Source: Selaginella tamariscina
Taxonomy: Eukaryota > Streptophyta > Lycopodiopsida > Selaginellales > Selaginellaceae
DNA: 64,000 bases
Reading direction: 5' to 3'
NCBI GenBank assembly: GCA_003024785.1
Contig: PUQB01000005.1
Location: 1,464,217-1,528,216 of the forward strand
The translations under genes and the position numbers were made by a program. Below, one piece after another: positions 23,781-35,502 of this stretch. Below the pieces are notes generated by a model. That model was not told the origin of the DNA. It was given only the letters and a program-made list of their open reading frames with translations, and did not search any database. The first letter of the stretch is position 1; every line of letters starts with the position of its first letter.

Positions 23781-26294
23781 TCAAGCTGCTGCTAGGAGGA
23801 TCTGGTCCTGAGTCACAACAGCCTGGTTATAAATCTTGATACTTTTCACAGAACCCGTGAGGAATGCATTTTTGGCCCGGGCGTCCCAACCCATGAAGAC
23901 TGGGATATTTCCATCCAGGTTCCTGACTTGGCCGCTTGCAGAGGCTGATAGCTTCCCATCAATGTATATGCGACCCTCTATACCATCACGCATGGCAACA
24001 ATGTGGTGCCATCGGCCATCGTTGATGGCAGTGGATGCGGCAAAATTGAATTGTTTCCTACCATTTCCAAACAGCATGAAGCGAGGTTTGGCATCATTGG
24101 CCAAATAGAGCTGGTATTCGCCGTTGAAGCCACTCGTAGTGCTGCTTGGCCGGCTCCTTTGCTGGATGATGACTCCAGTTGAAGCAGCACTTGTTGGCAC
24201 CTTTACCCAGGCATGGATGGAGAAAGATGTCTTGCCACTCAGAGAGGGCCTTGTGCCAAACGAGACCCACCTGCACCTCCAAAGATAAGTCCACCATCCT
24301 GATCCCATGTCGCTGATCCTGAGATGGTTCCAGTTGCCATGTTCCCAGAAAAATCTTGTACACTGAGGCCAGTCTTCTCGTTCATCTTCCACCATCCGGC
24401 AAGGGCTTCTGGACGGGTGCTTAAATAGCTAATTTCATCCGAGTCTATGGCCCGGCTGTAGATCCTCACCCCCATCAAGTAACCCGTGAGGAACGAAGTG
24501 TTGTCCCGAGCATCACAACCCATGAACACTGGAATATTTCCATCCAGGTTCTTTACTTGGCCGCTTGCAGAGGCTGATAGCTTCCCATCAATGTATATGC
24601 GACCCTCCGTATCATTACGCATGGCAACAATGTGGTGCCATTGGCCGTCGTTGATGGCAGTGGATGCGGTAAAATCGAATTGATACCCACCATCTCCAAA
24701 CACCAGGAAGTGGGGTTTGGCACCATTGGCTAGATAGAGCTTGTATCCCCCATCGTAGCCATTCGTAGTGCTGCTTGGCGGGCTCCTCTGCTGGATGATG
24801 ACCGCATTTGAAGTAGCAGTACTGTTCACTCTCACCCACGCAGAGATGGAGAATGACGTTGTGCCGCGGAGAGAGGGATTAGTGCCGAGTGAGAGCATAC
24901 CTGCGCCTTTAAAGACAAGTCCTTGGTTCCAGCTCGTTGATCCTGTGATACTTCCAGTTGCTCCATTTCCAGAAGAATCTCTCACAGTGAGGCCACTGTT
25001 GTCGTCCATCTTCCACCACCCACTAGTGCATCAGGACGGACAATAACATATCCCGTCGAGGTTCTGCCCTCGACATTTTGGATTGTGTAGGTGAAAGAGT
25101 CTCCGGACAATGCAGCTACTGCTGATGGAGTGTACACAATCTGGTCCCTCCCGGAGATTCGAGTGGTGCTGTCCATAGCCGAAGGATTCTGGACAGAGAT
25201 GAGCTTCAAACCTTGAATGTCAGCGTCCTTATCGTTGGCGAGAACATCCAGGTGAAGAGGCTGTTTGCTTGAAGTAACGGCCGCATTCATATTTGCACGG
25301 GGTGGACGTGGAATGACCATACTGGCATTGGCAAGTCGAGGAACCTTTGATTGGTGGAGCAGGATCTTGGACAGTTCCGAAGACGAAAAGCGGGAGAGTC
25401 GGTTGCCAGACATAATCGTAGGTCCCTCAGGCTGTCCGCCGCCTTCATAGTGGTTGGCTCCCCAGTTGTGACCTGCCTCGTGCCGCCAGATGACCGAGAA
25501 ATCCCCACTTGGACTGGCCCCGTTTGCTGAATAAGCATTATTCGATGTAGCAACAGTTCCTACAAAAGCCAGGCCCCTCCAGCTCCAGGACGAGAAACCA
25601 GCCCAAGGTGATGCGTCTTGCCAACGACTGTAGAAAGGACACCATTCCACAGCTTCCTCACTGTGTTGAGGAGAACCCTTGTGCTCGTGGATGCATATGG
25701 ATCTCTGGATTGGCTTCCACGAATCACTACCTTGCCAACTTTGTGAAGAATGGAGGCATCACGGAGGAAGGGCACATTTGCAGCCATGATGGAGAATTCC
25801 ACCATGTCGATGGCATTGCTGACATTAGAGCCTGCTGCGACATAGGCTGCATAACTAGCATCCACTCCAACTTCTGCAATGTACAGGGTAGAGTTGCCAT
25901 TCGTGGGAGGAACAAGGCTGGTTGGCCATTGGGCCTTCCAGTTTGTGCTCCCCCGCACTGAGGCAACACCGCCAGTGCTGCTCCACTCGATCCCGTTCTC
26001 AAAGCTGATCCTGCACAAGAGAGTTCCATTGGGCTTGAGCAAGCCTGAAGCCATGGCACCAGGGTGGCCCCTCACTGTACCAAGGTAAGTATGAGGGGAC
26101 GGTGCAGCATAAGGAGTGAAACTGCCATTCTCTTGCTCTACCAGCACGCCAAAGTTGGAACTACGGATTGGGAAAAGCTCAAAGTCCACCGTCACATTGT
26201 CACTGCCGGTGCTGATGGTTTGAGTAAACTGTTGAGCACTCGCCACTACTAGGCAGTAGTAGAGAACAAGGATGGAGGCGAATGCCCGAGACAT
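23781..26294 (-). CDS. Secreted metzincin metalloprotease with Ig-like and two LamG modules
   Basis: An intronless gene encoding a secreted zinc protease. The chosen ATG at 26294 gives MSRAFASILVLYYCLVVASA, a clear signal peptide; an upstream in-frame ATG is at 26321. After a pro-region of about 200 residues comes the zinc site HEAGHNWGANH (about 25450-25490; HExxHxxGxxH) with a Met-turn TIMSGN downstream. A Cadherin/Ig-like segment follows (DVLANDKDADIQGLKL, FTYTIQNVEG), then two LamG/concanavalin-like modules, each with WHHIVAMR, RIYIDGKLSASASGQV and NLDGNIPVFMG. The two modules are close copies at the DNA level, about 620 bp apart. The reading frame changes near 25630, 25018 and 24258; each fits one missing base and the protein continues cleanly, so I count these as sequence errors. 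The family (reprolysin-like) is common in bacteria and animals; substrate unknown. Confidence 0.85.
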
Positions 26295-26884
26295 TGTTGG
26301 TAAGCTCAGACGAGAATGCATTGATAATTTATACCTTGGAGCTGTGGTCCTTATCCATTGCCACTTTAATCAACAACCTTAGGATTGGCTAATCATATAT
26401 CTCATGATATGTATGTTAATGATGTGGTGATCAGAACAGATTAAGGGAAAACATGAACCATATTGCAAATAAACACATTATGAAGCTCCCATTTAGAAAT
26501 TGGGGCTCCACAAATGTGTGTGGCCAACTAAAAGAAGGGGAACGTACGTTCTTCACTTAGCGGCCGGACGTGATATTGTAAAATGTTACGATACGATATT
26601 ACGTGTTTGCTTCTATAAGCTGGCCATGATAAATAGTTAATGTTAGTACAATTTACTCATACTCAATCTTGAAATTTTTTATTTGAAAATAGAAAACCTA
26701 TTGAAGGTGGTTTTAAGATTTTTATAAATAACGAATTTAGAAATTAGCTAAGCACACTAACCTTGTCGTATGAGTGGGTGTATATACATGTCTCCTTCTT
26801 ATGCTCACACAGTACGTATGGAGAATTGTGAGGTTTTGCTTCGAACAGTCTTCTAATTTGGTGAGGAACTGTGAGGAACCGTCA

Positions 26885-27750
26885 AAGGCCCACATCTTGT
26901 AGCTTTTGCAGTGCACATCGTGTGTGTATGTACTGGTTTACTGTTGTATTGTATGTATGTATGTACTGGAACCACTCTTTTAATTAATTTGGTGAGGATC
27001 CTTCATGTCCAAGGCCCACATCTTGTAGCTTCAGCCGTGCACATCGTGTGTGTATGTACTGGTTTACTGTTGTATTGTATGTATGTATGTACTGGAACCA
27101 CTCTTTTAATTTGGTGAGGATCCTTCATGTCCAAGGCCCACATCTTGTAGCTTCAGCCGTGCACATCGTGTGTGTATGTACTGGTTTACTGTTGTATTGT
27201 ATGTATGTATGTACTGGAACCACTCTTTTAATTTGGTGAGGATCCTTCATGTCCAAGGCCCACATCTTGTAGCTTCAGCCGTGCACATCGTGTGTGTATG
27301 TACTGGTTTACTGTTGTATTGTATGTATGTATGTACTGGAACCACTCTTTTAATTTGGTGAGGATCCTTCATGTCCAAGGCCCACATCTTGTAGCTTTAG
27401 CCGTGCACATCGTGTATGTATGTACTGTTTTACTGTTGTATTGTATGTATGTAACCAGTCTTTCAATTTGATGGAACCGTGAGGAATCGTCATGTCCAAG
27501 GCCCACATCTTGTAGCTTTTGCAGTGCACATCGTGTATGTGTGTACTGTTTTACTGTTGTATTGTATGTACGTATGTACTGGAACCACTCTTTTAATTTG
27601 GTGAGGATCCTTCATGTCCAAGGCCCACATCTTGTAGCTTTAGCCGTGCACATCGTGTATGTATGTACTGTTTTACTGTTGTATTGTATGTATGTAACCA
27701 GTCTTTCAATTTGAGGAACCGTCGTGTCCAAGGCCCACATCTTATAACGT
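26885..27750. repeat. 122-bp tandem array upstream of the metzincin gene
   Basis: Eight copies of AAGGCCCACATCTTGTAGC start at 26885, 27011, 27133, 27255, 27377, 27498, 27620 and 27730, spaced mostly 121-122 bp. Units contain GTGCACATCGTGT and a TTTACTGTTGTATTGTATG block. Two versions occur: one ending TGGAACCACTC and one with a short AACCAGTC ending, which appears in the right half. The array starts about 600 bp upstream of the metzincin start codon. Confidence 0.95.
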
Positions 27751-28149
27751 ATGATAAGGCGCCAACTAGGTTAACATTCCAGCAGGAACCTTGAATTTGA
27801 ACACAAATGTGACACCGTAACCACAAGGACAAGAGGGCTTTGGATGTAGCTTTTGCTGTCCACGTCTCTTGTAGCTTAACTGTAACAATCCATGAGCAAT
27901 TGGACAAGATGCAGTCCATCATACACACATTTACTCTTATTTTTATGTGGAAGTCGCAAGTTGGGATGTCCCAAGCTACGGTGTATGAAGAATCTGTGTA
28001 CAAGTCTGCTCGGTTGTACATTAATTTTAATTAATTAAATTTTATAAAAGATTAAAAACAATTGAGTATAAAATGTAAATCTAATTAAATAAATTTATTT
28101 AAATTATTTAAATATAAATATATATATATATATATATATTATAATATAT

Positions 28150-28184
<35 letters not shown>

Positions 28185-28428
28185 TATATTTTTCTCATGA
28201 ACCTAGGGTTCTAGCACAGATTTTTTAATTTATTTTTGGGTATTGATTTAAATATGACACTTTTAGGGTTTAGGTCAATAATTATAGTCGCCTTTATATT
28301 TTAGCCAAACTTGAAACGTGTTTTAATATATATCCCTACTAGGTTTAGGATGAGACAGAATATTAGGAATATACCACTCCAGCCCGCCATTTCTCTAATT
28401 TGAATTAACCCTTCCGGATTGTTGGTGC
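27751..28428. other. Intergenic, with a TA microsatellite
   Basis: No conserved coding frame. A long TA/AT run occupies about 28116-28188, and short AGGGTTTAGG words follow at 28200-28350. Confidence 0.6.
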
Positions 28429-28556
28429 TTACAACTTGTACCATAAACTTATATGTTTATAAAATTCGTTATGTATAATAAAATGTATTATTGTATCTAA
28501 TTATGCGTTTTTTATATGTTTGCAGAAGGTGGAGCGTTGAAATCTGTGTGTTTACA
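28429..28556 (+). pseudogene. Duplicated GCP2 intron-exon junction
   Basis: About 128 bases nearly identical to 10094-10230 inside the GCP2 gene. They include the end of an intron (TACAACTTGTACCATAAAC, TATTGTATCTAATTATGCG), its acceptor and the first codons of the next exon (AAGGTGGAGCGTT). Small deletions distinguish the copies, including one base missing in the exon part, and the acceptor is TGCAG instead of TGTAG. Because intron sequence is included, this came from a DNA-level duplication and not from an mRNA copy. It is a fragment without function. Confidence 0.9.
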
Positions 28557-29899
28557 TATTTATAAATTGTTCTATAAATTAGTGAATTATATATTTAAAT
28601 ATTATGACATAAATGTTTTAATGTATATATTTTTGTTGTGGTGAGTGGGTGGGGCATTCAAGCAAATAAATTATTTTTTCATTCTCTCTAATTGGTTATA
28701 TATTAATATTAGTATAAAAATGTATAAATTATTAATAACTTTATAATTTTATTAAGATTTGATTCACCATGAAAATAAATTATTAATGTTAACTATATAA
28801 AATCAGCATCTATGTATATATTTTTTAATTATGAATATGAACAGTAGTTTTAAATATAGTAGAACATTTTATTACTGAGACTAGGCAAGTTATTAATTTA
28901 GACACAATTAATGAATTAACACACATTCATAACCACATATAAACTCTAATTATAAGCAAATTATTGTGAGTATTTTATCTTTTGTTTTCATATTAAATAC
29001 TAATTATTATTATAATTATTATTTCAATTAAAAATGTTATAAATTAACTTTTTTAGATTAGACTATGGTTTTTATTATTCATAAATAATAAACCATAATT
29101 TTTAATTAAAATATATATTTTAAGAATTTATATAATGAATAAATTGAAAAAGTATTCATAAATTTAAAAAATATAAGATAAAATTTAGATATTTAATCTA
29201 ATTTAAAATCATTAAAAATTATTATATAAATTAATTTAAATCACCATGATTTATTTGGTGGTTTAAACCATAATTTAAATTTAAATTATCAATCCTATTT
29301 TTTAAGGAATAACTCATTAGTTTGATATTTAACACACACATAAAACCAATTTCATATAATCAATGTTTATATTTGAATTTACACTATTTTATACTAAATA
29401 TATATAGAAAATAATTTATAAAACTGTTGGGACCATAAAGTTTTATTAATTATTAATTTATATTGGGACCAAAGAATTATATTAATTTAAATAATATTAA
29501 TTTAGACAAGTTCTACTGTGTATACCTTACATACAATTCTCAATATAATTTATATTCACAGCCAACATATTAATCTACTTTAGATGCACATGTTGTCTGT
29601 TTAATATATTTGTAGTGACATAATAACTTAGTTGGTGTTTATTATGTTAAACACATTCATTTTAAAATATAAAAGTCAATTGCGTTTTTATTTGATATCT
29701 AAACCAAACCCACCAAACCCACCACCTCACAACGTGTACAGACACATAAACTACTGCATAGGCTCTAAATACAAGCCGGTTGGTCGAGGAACATAGAACA
29801 GGACTAAGTCTCTTATGTTTCTGTACAAAATCTCTAGAGCAAACCACAGTTTCTATTCAATACGCATAGAGCATAAGAACAGTTTTGTTCCAGTTCAGG
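28557..29899. other. AT-rich intergenic region and dirigent promoter
   Basis: Very AT-rich to about 29650, then more balanced with CCAAACCCACC repeats at 29700. No other gene is recognisable. The last 200 bases presumably hold the dirigent promoter and 5' UTR. Confidence 0.5.
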
Positions 29900-30420
29900 A
29901 TGAGGAGTTTAACAGTGGGACTGTTGGTAGCAATGGTATCCTGTCTGGTAAGCGGTCAGGAGATTGAAGATTTCTCCAACTGCACAGAGGTGATCAGCTT
30001 CTACCTGCACGACCAGACAATCGGAGCTAACAAGACAACGCAGGACATCTCCCCGGCAACCAACAACGTCACGTCGTTCGCACAGGTGTCTGTGTTCGAC
30101 GACAAGCTCACAGAATCGCCGTCGATTGACTCCAAGGTTGTCGGGAGGGCGAGGGGGTGTTCAGTGTGGACTCGATCAGTGACGTCAGCTTGTTGCAGAC
30201 GTTCACGTGGAGCTCGAGGGACGGAACGGGAGCATCAACTTGAACGGACAGGAACCATCCGATGAGGCCGATAAGAGAGATTGCCATAGTCGGCGGTACG
30301 TCGGAGTTTAGGTTTGTGCAGGGGTATGCGACGACGCGCAGCCTTGGTAATGAAACTGGAGGCCTACTGTTCTTCTATCAGCTGTATGTCACCAAGCTCT
30401 GGAAGTGCCTGCAGAAGTAA
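29900..30420 (+). CDS. Dirigent-family protein
   Basis: An intronless gene for a secreted dirigent protein, a family that steers stereoselective coupling of phenoxy radicals in lignan and related synthesis in the apoplast. The ATG at 29900 gives MRSLTVGLLVAMVSCLVSG, a signal peptide. It is followed by ISFYLHDQTIGANKTTQDIS (usual YxHD near the start of the domain), FDDKLTESPSIDSKVVGRAR(G), FTWSSRDGTG, and AIVGGTSEFRFVQGYATTRS (the conserved VVGGTGxFRxARGY motif). The stop is the TAA at 30418-30420. The length of about 173 residues is normal. The frame changes in a run of five G near 30150, consistent with one lost G, and there is a compensating pair near 30225-30250. I consider these sequence errors, but recent gene death cannot be excluded. 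Confidence 0.85.
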
Positions 30421-30580
30421 CTGAGTGCTTCTTTATTATATTAATAATGGTTGTTTTGCTAATATTAAGAGAATAAATTGAGTTTTATTTTCCATACTTA
30501 AAGAATAGAATATGCTTTATTCAAGTAGAATATTCATAAAACATTTATCTTTAAATATATTTTAAATTAAATATACATAT

Positions 30581-30805
30581 TGAAAGAGCAGATATATATT
30601 CAGAATGTCAGATATATTTAGCTGAATGTCAGATATATTTAGCTACAAAAAGCCCTGCTTATATACAGGAGACCTCCTGCATGTGGCACACATGCGACAC
30701 ATGGCACTGACACATGGGGCCAGATCACCACCCATGTGTCACTACACATGTGTGTATATACACATGCGTATATACATTATTTTACATAATATACAGTATC
30801 TTACA
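30581..30805 (-). repeat. 3' LTR of the gypsy element
   Basis: It matches 35305-35502: both contain TATATATTCAGAATGTCAG, TATAGGAGACCTCCT-like and TGGCACACATGC blocks and end with TTACA. This copy has an extra 22-base duplication of the GAATGTCAGATATATTTAGC segment near its left end. Confidence 0.9.
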
Positions 30806-30810
30806 TTATC

Positions 30811-32330
30811 CTTCCTTATGCGGCTGTGTAGATGGTGATGGATCTGATGGTCCTGGATCTGTGTGAGCTAGGCCATTTAAGGTATGACCGAATATATTCA
30901 ACGAGTCTCGAACGACAAACCATTTCATTCGAACTACGTGAAGTATCTCAACCTTATGAGATCCCACCAATTGTACCTAATACACCTGAGGACCAACCTT
31001 TCGAAGTACTCGGTAGGGACCAAGCCACTTATGTAATAAACTAGTTGCAAGCCCAGGTGCAGTCAGCTTAGGAAAACGTACCAGTACTAAGTCACCATCA
31101 GTATAGTCTGGTGGAATTTGATGTTGTGCATTGTAAGAAGATTGTTGCAGTATTTGAGCTCGACCAAGATGTTCAGCAGACTCTGCATGCAGAAGAGGCA
31201 AGACAGCATCCAAATGTCGAGCTCACATTTTCGCATTCTTGGCACATGGCAGATTCGATGATAATCCCAATTCACTAGGCAACTTAGGATCATATTTATA
31301 CAATGCTTTGAATGGAGAGATACCAATCGAACTCTGAATGCCTGTTACATAAGCAAATATCAAACATCGCAAATACCAATCCCAGTCAGTGTGATTGAAG
31401 TTCACATACTTCGAGATCATACCCTTGAAGGTCCGATTCAATCGCTCCACCAAACCATCAGTTTGTGGATGATGGAGAGGCAAATGATGTTTTACCCCTA
31501 ACCTCTCACACAACACTCGGAATACCTCTGCAATGAAAGCGGGGCCATTGTCTGATAACATCCGCTCTGGACAAGAATGCTGCAAAACCACATTATCGAA
31601 CAAAACAAAGCTGTTGACATGGCAGTTGCATCCGGAAGAGCACCAACCTCCACCCATCGAGTTAAATAATCGGATACAACAATGATGTACTGGTTACCTT
31701 GAGAAGAACGTGGAAAAGGTCCCATTAAATCCACTGCAATTAACTCAAAAGGGCGAGAGACATTGATGGATTCAACACCCCATGGCCCGAGTCGTAGAGG
31801 AATTCCGAGTTTGACAAATGGGACAGCTTTGAATATACCTGATCACATCACCACGCATGCTGGCCAATAAAATGATCTCGGAGCTTCTCCAACACTCGTT
31901 GGTGACCAAGATGACCTCCAACAATAGGAATCATGATATGCTCGAAGAAGGTGTGGAACATATGTAGAGGGTACAGCCAAACGCCATCTGTCTCTGGATT
32001 TGTCCCAATAAAATACAATAAACCATCCTGAAGTCGAAACTGAGCATGATATTGTCGAAACCGAGGTTCGGAAGAGGATTTGCAAACGCATCCGTAATTG
32101 CCTCGTCCATGGTTCATGTTTTTGGCATCCTGCCACTGTTCCAAGGATGGTAAGTCGGCATCGAATACCTGAGGGGCTTGTATCAAACCGAATGCTGCAG
32201 ACTGCATGAGCAGGCAAAGTGGAATCGGAAGGGGTGCTCGAGAAAGTGCATCCGCATCCACCATTGTTCGCCCAGGCCTGTGCACCACCTTAAAGTTATA
32301 TACTGGAGACGTAATGCCCATCTGGCTACG
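30811..32330 (-). CDS. Gypsy integrase
   Basis: The zinc-binding N-terminus shows GGHLGHQRVLEKLRDHF then CPIC. The catalytic core has MDLMGPFPRSSQGNQYIIVV (first Asp), SDNGPAFIAEVF (second Asp) and HHPQTDGLVERLNRTFK (catalytic Glu). The C-terminus carries YTDGDLVLVRFPK and HKWLGPYRVLRKVGPQVY, a TAG, then a compatible tail ending near 30811. I see no chromodomain. The core is split over three frames. Confidence 0.87.
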
Positions 32331-33640
32331 CGACCCACTAAATTCTTCCGTTTTAATAAGGAAGTGACAGCAGCATGATCACACTCCAAAAGTGTTTCAC
32401 TCCCATGTAAGTAGGCATGAAGTCGTTCAAAACCCCAAACAGCAGCAAGGCATTCTTTTTCAGTAGTGGAATAATTCCGCTCAGCCGGCGTGAGTACTCG
32501 ACTAATGTAAGCCACCGGGTGTCGAATTGAAGAATCCACAGCATCAGTTTGCATCAATACACCACCAATACCAACATCTGAGGCATCTACTCGTAAAATG
32601 AACGGACGAGTAAAATCTGGGTATTGAAGCAATGGTGGAGTTGTCAGGAACTCTTTTAACTGGTCAAATGCCTGCTGACACCTGCGAGTCCACCTGAAAG
32701 ATACCTGTGGACGAACTAACTCCCGAAGAGGGGCAGTTCGATCAGTGAGATGATCGATGAATCGACCCAAGTACTGCACCGTGCCCAAGAAACGCTGGAC
32801 TTCCTGTACTGTACGGGGACGAGGGAACTCTCGAACAGCTCGCAACTTCATTGGATCCACCTGTAAACCCTCTCGAGATATACGGTAACCCAAGTAAGTG
32901 GTGTCGGTCGAACCAAACACACACTTTTCAAGTTTCAACTTCAGGCCAACTTCTCGAAATCGATCAAGAACGCGCCGTACATCACGAATGTGATCCTCCC
33001 AAGAACCAGACCCATGAATGAGCACATCGTCGATAAAATCGGCAGTGATATCAGGCATATCGGAAAGAAGCTCATCCATCATGCGTTGAAAGGTGGCAGG
33101 AGCTGAAGTCAATCCAAAAGGCATGACCAAAAACTCGTAAAGACCAAATGGTGTCCGGAAGGCCGTTTTTGGAATATCCTCCTCAGCCATAGGAACCTGC
33201 CAATATCCTGATGCCAAATCCAACTTAGTAAACCATCGACTCTGACCCAAACGATCTAATAGATCGGCAGAGTTCGGAAGTGGATAGACATCTTTGATGG
33301 TAACATCGTTAAGAGGTCGGTAATCCACACAAAATCGGAGAGATCCATCAGGCTTGGGAACCAAATGAGGTTCACATGCCCATGGACTCCGTGACGGACG
33401 ACACACTCTTACCAATCATATCAGTAACAGCTGTTCGCATGGCTGATAACTCCTTTGGTGACCTGCGTCGAACCGGGACTTTGAAAGGCTTTGCATTGCC
33501 GTGGGTATACAGTGTCGAGTCTTCACACGTGCACCTTGGGACAGATCAAATTTGAACAAACTTGCATACTGTTTCTTAAGTTGTTCGATGCAGTGTGCTC
33601 GACACTCAGGTGACGGATCCGGCATTTGAACCTGTTGAGA
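32183..33640 (-). CDS. Gypsy reverse transcriptase and RNase H
   Basis: A 410-codon frame (33415-32183) plus a short preceding segment. Reverse transcriptase motifs are FCVDYRPLNDVTIKDVYPLP, LDLASGYWQ, TAFRTPFGLYEF and the catalytic FIDDVLIHG (Y/F-x-D-D). RNase H motifs are RVDASDVGIGGVL and STTEKECLAAVWGFE. In the last motif a Cys replaces the usual Thr (ECDHAAV for TDH). The frame changes near 32290 and continues as FKVVHRPGRTMVDADALSR. Confidence 0.92.
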
Positions 33641-33663
33641 TGAACACCACCCCAAGACCGGAA

Positions 33664-34149
33664 TCAAAGGAGCTGTATGCGTGATACAAACAGCAACAAG
33701 CTTCTCTGGACGTAAAGGAACAGACTGCAAGACACAGACTCCAAGCGTAATACAGGAGGAGAGAGTGAAAAATCACATGTACCTTTCGACTGCTTTAACC
33801 AATCACATCCCAGAATGATGTCAAAGACCTGGGAAGGGACAACCCTAAGAGACCCAGAGGGAAACTTACATTGCACCCAAACCAGCGTAGTCGAAGTGGT
33901 GTACTGTGATACTGCACGAGACTGCCCATTACCATATAAAATGTGCAAGACCTTATCTGCACGTCTTAAGGGTAATGAGCACCGATGCGCTAGAGAAGTA
34001 GTTATGGAAGACATACTGGATCCTGTATCCACAAGCACTGTGACTGAAAGATCATTCACTCGTGCAGAAAATGTGAAAACTGGATGATCTGGTGGAACTT
34101 GCAAACCTTGATATGCATAGCGGAAAAAGCATGGAGGTGAAGTCTCCAT
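33664..34149 (-). CDS. Gypsy aspartic protease
   Basis: The segment has the retroviral-type active site VLVDTGSSMSSI (D-T-G-S) and the downstream hydrophobic-Gly motif DIILGCDWL, matching pepsin-like retrotransposon proteases, which act as dimers to cut the polyprotein. It ends at a frame change before the reverse transcriptase. Confidence 0.85.
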   Translation of the reverse strand: METSPPCFFRYAYQGLQVPPDHPVFTFSARVNDLSVTVLVDTGSSMSSITTSLAHRCSLPLRRADKVLHILYGNGQSRAVSQYTTSTTLVWVQCKFPSGSLRVVPSQVFDIILGCDWLKQSKGTCDFSLSPPVLRLESVSCSLFLYVQRSLLLFVSRIQLL

Positions 34150-34279
34150 CGCACGGGATCCCTCCGTCGCCCGTACGATTATTGGTTTTCCGCAACAGAT
34201 CCACCTGCAAGAGAGGCTTCGTCATCTGGAAGCTCATCATCAGACATAATGGCCGCCACAGGCACACCATCCGGAACAT

Positions 34280-35200
34280 ATGGTCGCCAGCCTGGATGTG
34301 GTGGACGCCAATCAGGATACACATCGCATGCCCGCCAAGTATGTCCAGGTGCCCAACAGGCCCAACAATGAACTTGATTGGGTCGACCTGCATTGTTCCG
34401 ATTCCTCCTGTCACGAATCCGTGGATTTTGACCACCACGGGCAGGAACTGGAGCAGTGCAGGACGATTTCGTGGAGGTGGTCCACGGGGTGGGCCCCGAG
34501 GTCGACCACGAAAGGCTTGTCGTGCGGGCACATATGCAGCAGCATCAACCTCCATTGGATCAGCACGCTGAAGAGGAGCAGGTAACCCAAGGGGAACACG
34601 GCCCTCACCAGGCACCAACTCAAAACGTTGAGCTAGTGCAAAAGCTTCCTCCAATGTGGTAGGACGAAGAGCCCGAACGAATCGAACAAGTTCGGGTCGC
34701 ATAGTTGGCCATAACATACCGAGCTTAATGGGCTCAGGCATGTTAGGATATGCACGCCGAACTAAATCCCCGAACCTAATACTGAACCGCATAACAGACT
34801 CACCAGGATGTTGTCGTATCGCATGCAGTTGTTGGAAAGCATCATCTGAATCCTCAACTTTGCCAAACGTACGTTTGAGGCATTCCGTTAACCGATTACT
34901 ATTGGCTTGAATCTCCGCAGCCAATCCATTATACCACTTGAGCGCAGGGCCTTCCAAACATGTAGGGAATTCTCTGAGAGCACGGGCCTCATCCCAACCA
35001 TGGTAACGAACAATGACTTGGAAATGATCAAACCAGTGGTATACATCATCTCCCGGATCACCACAAAAAGATCGGGGTCGAACCCTCGGATTTGTGGCCT
35101 GTGAAGAAGATGAAGAGTACTAGAAGCAGATCCCCCGGCATGAGGCTCAGGAGGGAAGAGGAGGACGGACCCTCAACAAAGCGCTCCAACAACTTAGTTT
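34280..35200 (-). CDS. Gypsy gag (capsid and zinc knuckle)
   Basis: The capsid part reads GPALKWYNGLAAEIQANSNR, then FGDLVRRAYPNMPEP and EEAFALAQRFE, as in plant gypsy gag. A Pro/Arg-rich basic stretch follows (PRGPPRGPPPRNRP). In a shifted frame at about 34310-34365 there is a CCHC zinc knuckle, CWACWAPGHTWRAC. The N-terminus upstream of 34957 is in another frame. A frame change separates capsid and knuckle. Confidence 0.8.
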
Positions 35201-35304
35201 GTGCATCAATAGCAGTAGTAATAATGTTAAAAGCCGTCTATATTCATTGTATGGAAACAAGAAAAGGAAAAGGCAAAAGAAAGAATACCTAACTTCTCCA
35301 CCGA

Positions 35305-35502
35305 TGAAACAGCATATATATATTCAGAATGTCAGATATATTCAATTATAAAAAAACCCGGTTTATATATAGGAGACCTCCTACCATGTGGCACACATGC
35401 AACACGTGGCACTACACATGTGGACCACCATGTATCACTACGCATGTGTGTGTATATACACATGTGTATATACATATGTTACATAATATTTACAATATTA
35501 CA
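35305..35502 (-). repeat. 5' LTR of the gypsy element
   Basis: Pair of the LTR at 30581-30805. Read on the minus strand it ends in GTTTCA, followed by TCGGTGGAGAAGTT where the primer-binding site should be; I do not recognise the matching tRNA. Confidence 0.88.

Larger units (their letters stand above)
30581..35502 (-). mobile_element. Ty3/gypsy LTR retrotransposon, nearly complete
   Basis: A full element of 4.9 kb on the minus strand, with LTRs at 30581-30805 and 35305-35502, order gag, protease, reverse transcriptase/RNase H, integrase, and a polypurine tract (AAGGAAGGATAA) touching the 3' LTR. LTRs start TGAAA and end TTACA on the plus strand. Flanks share ATAT on both sides, a possible but weak target duplication in AT-rich DNA. 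The coding region is split into several frames by small indels, like the host genes nearby, plus one in-frame TAG near the integrase end. The LTRs have diverged by several substitutions and indels, so the insertion is not very recent. Confidence 0.92.

Noticed and set aside
26911-27361. Repeated 63-68 codon frames
   Set aside because: Identical because they sit in the 122-bp tandem array; no start context or family resemblance.
18500-27750. Tandem arrays considered as CRISPR
   Set aside because: Units are contiguous, over 100 bp long, without unique spacers, in a plant nuclear genome.
34092-34662. Plus-strand frames of up to 159 codons
   Set aside because: They are shadows of the gypsy gag coding region on the minus strand.
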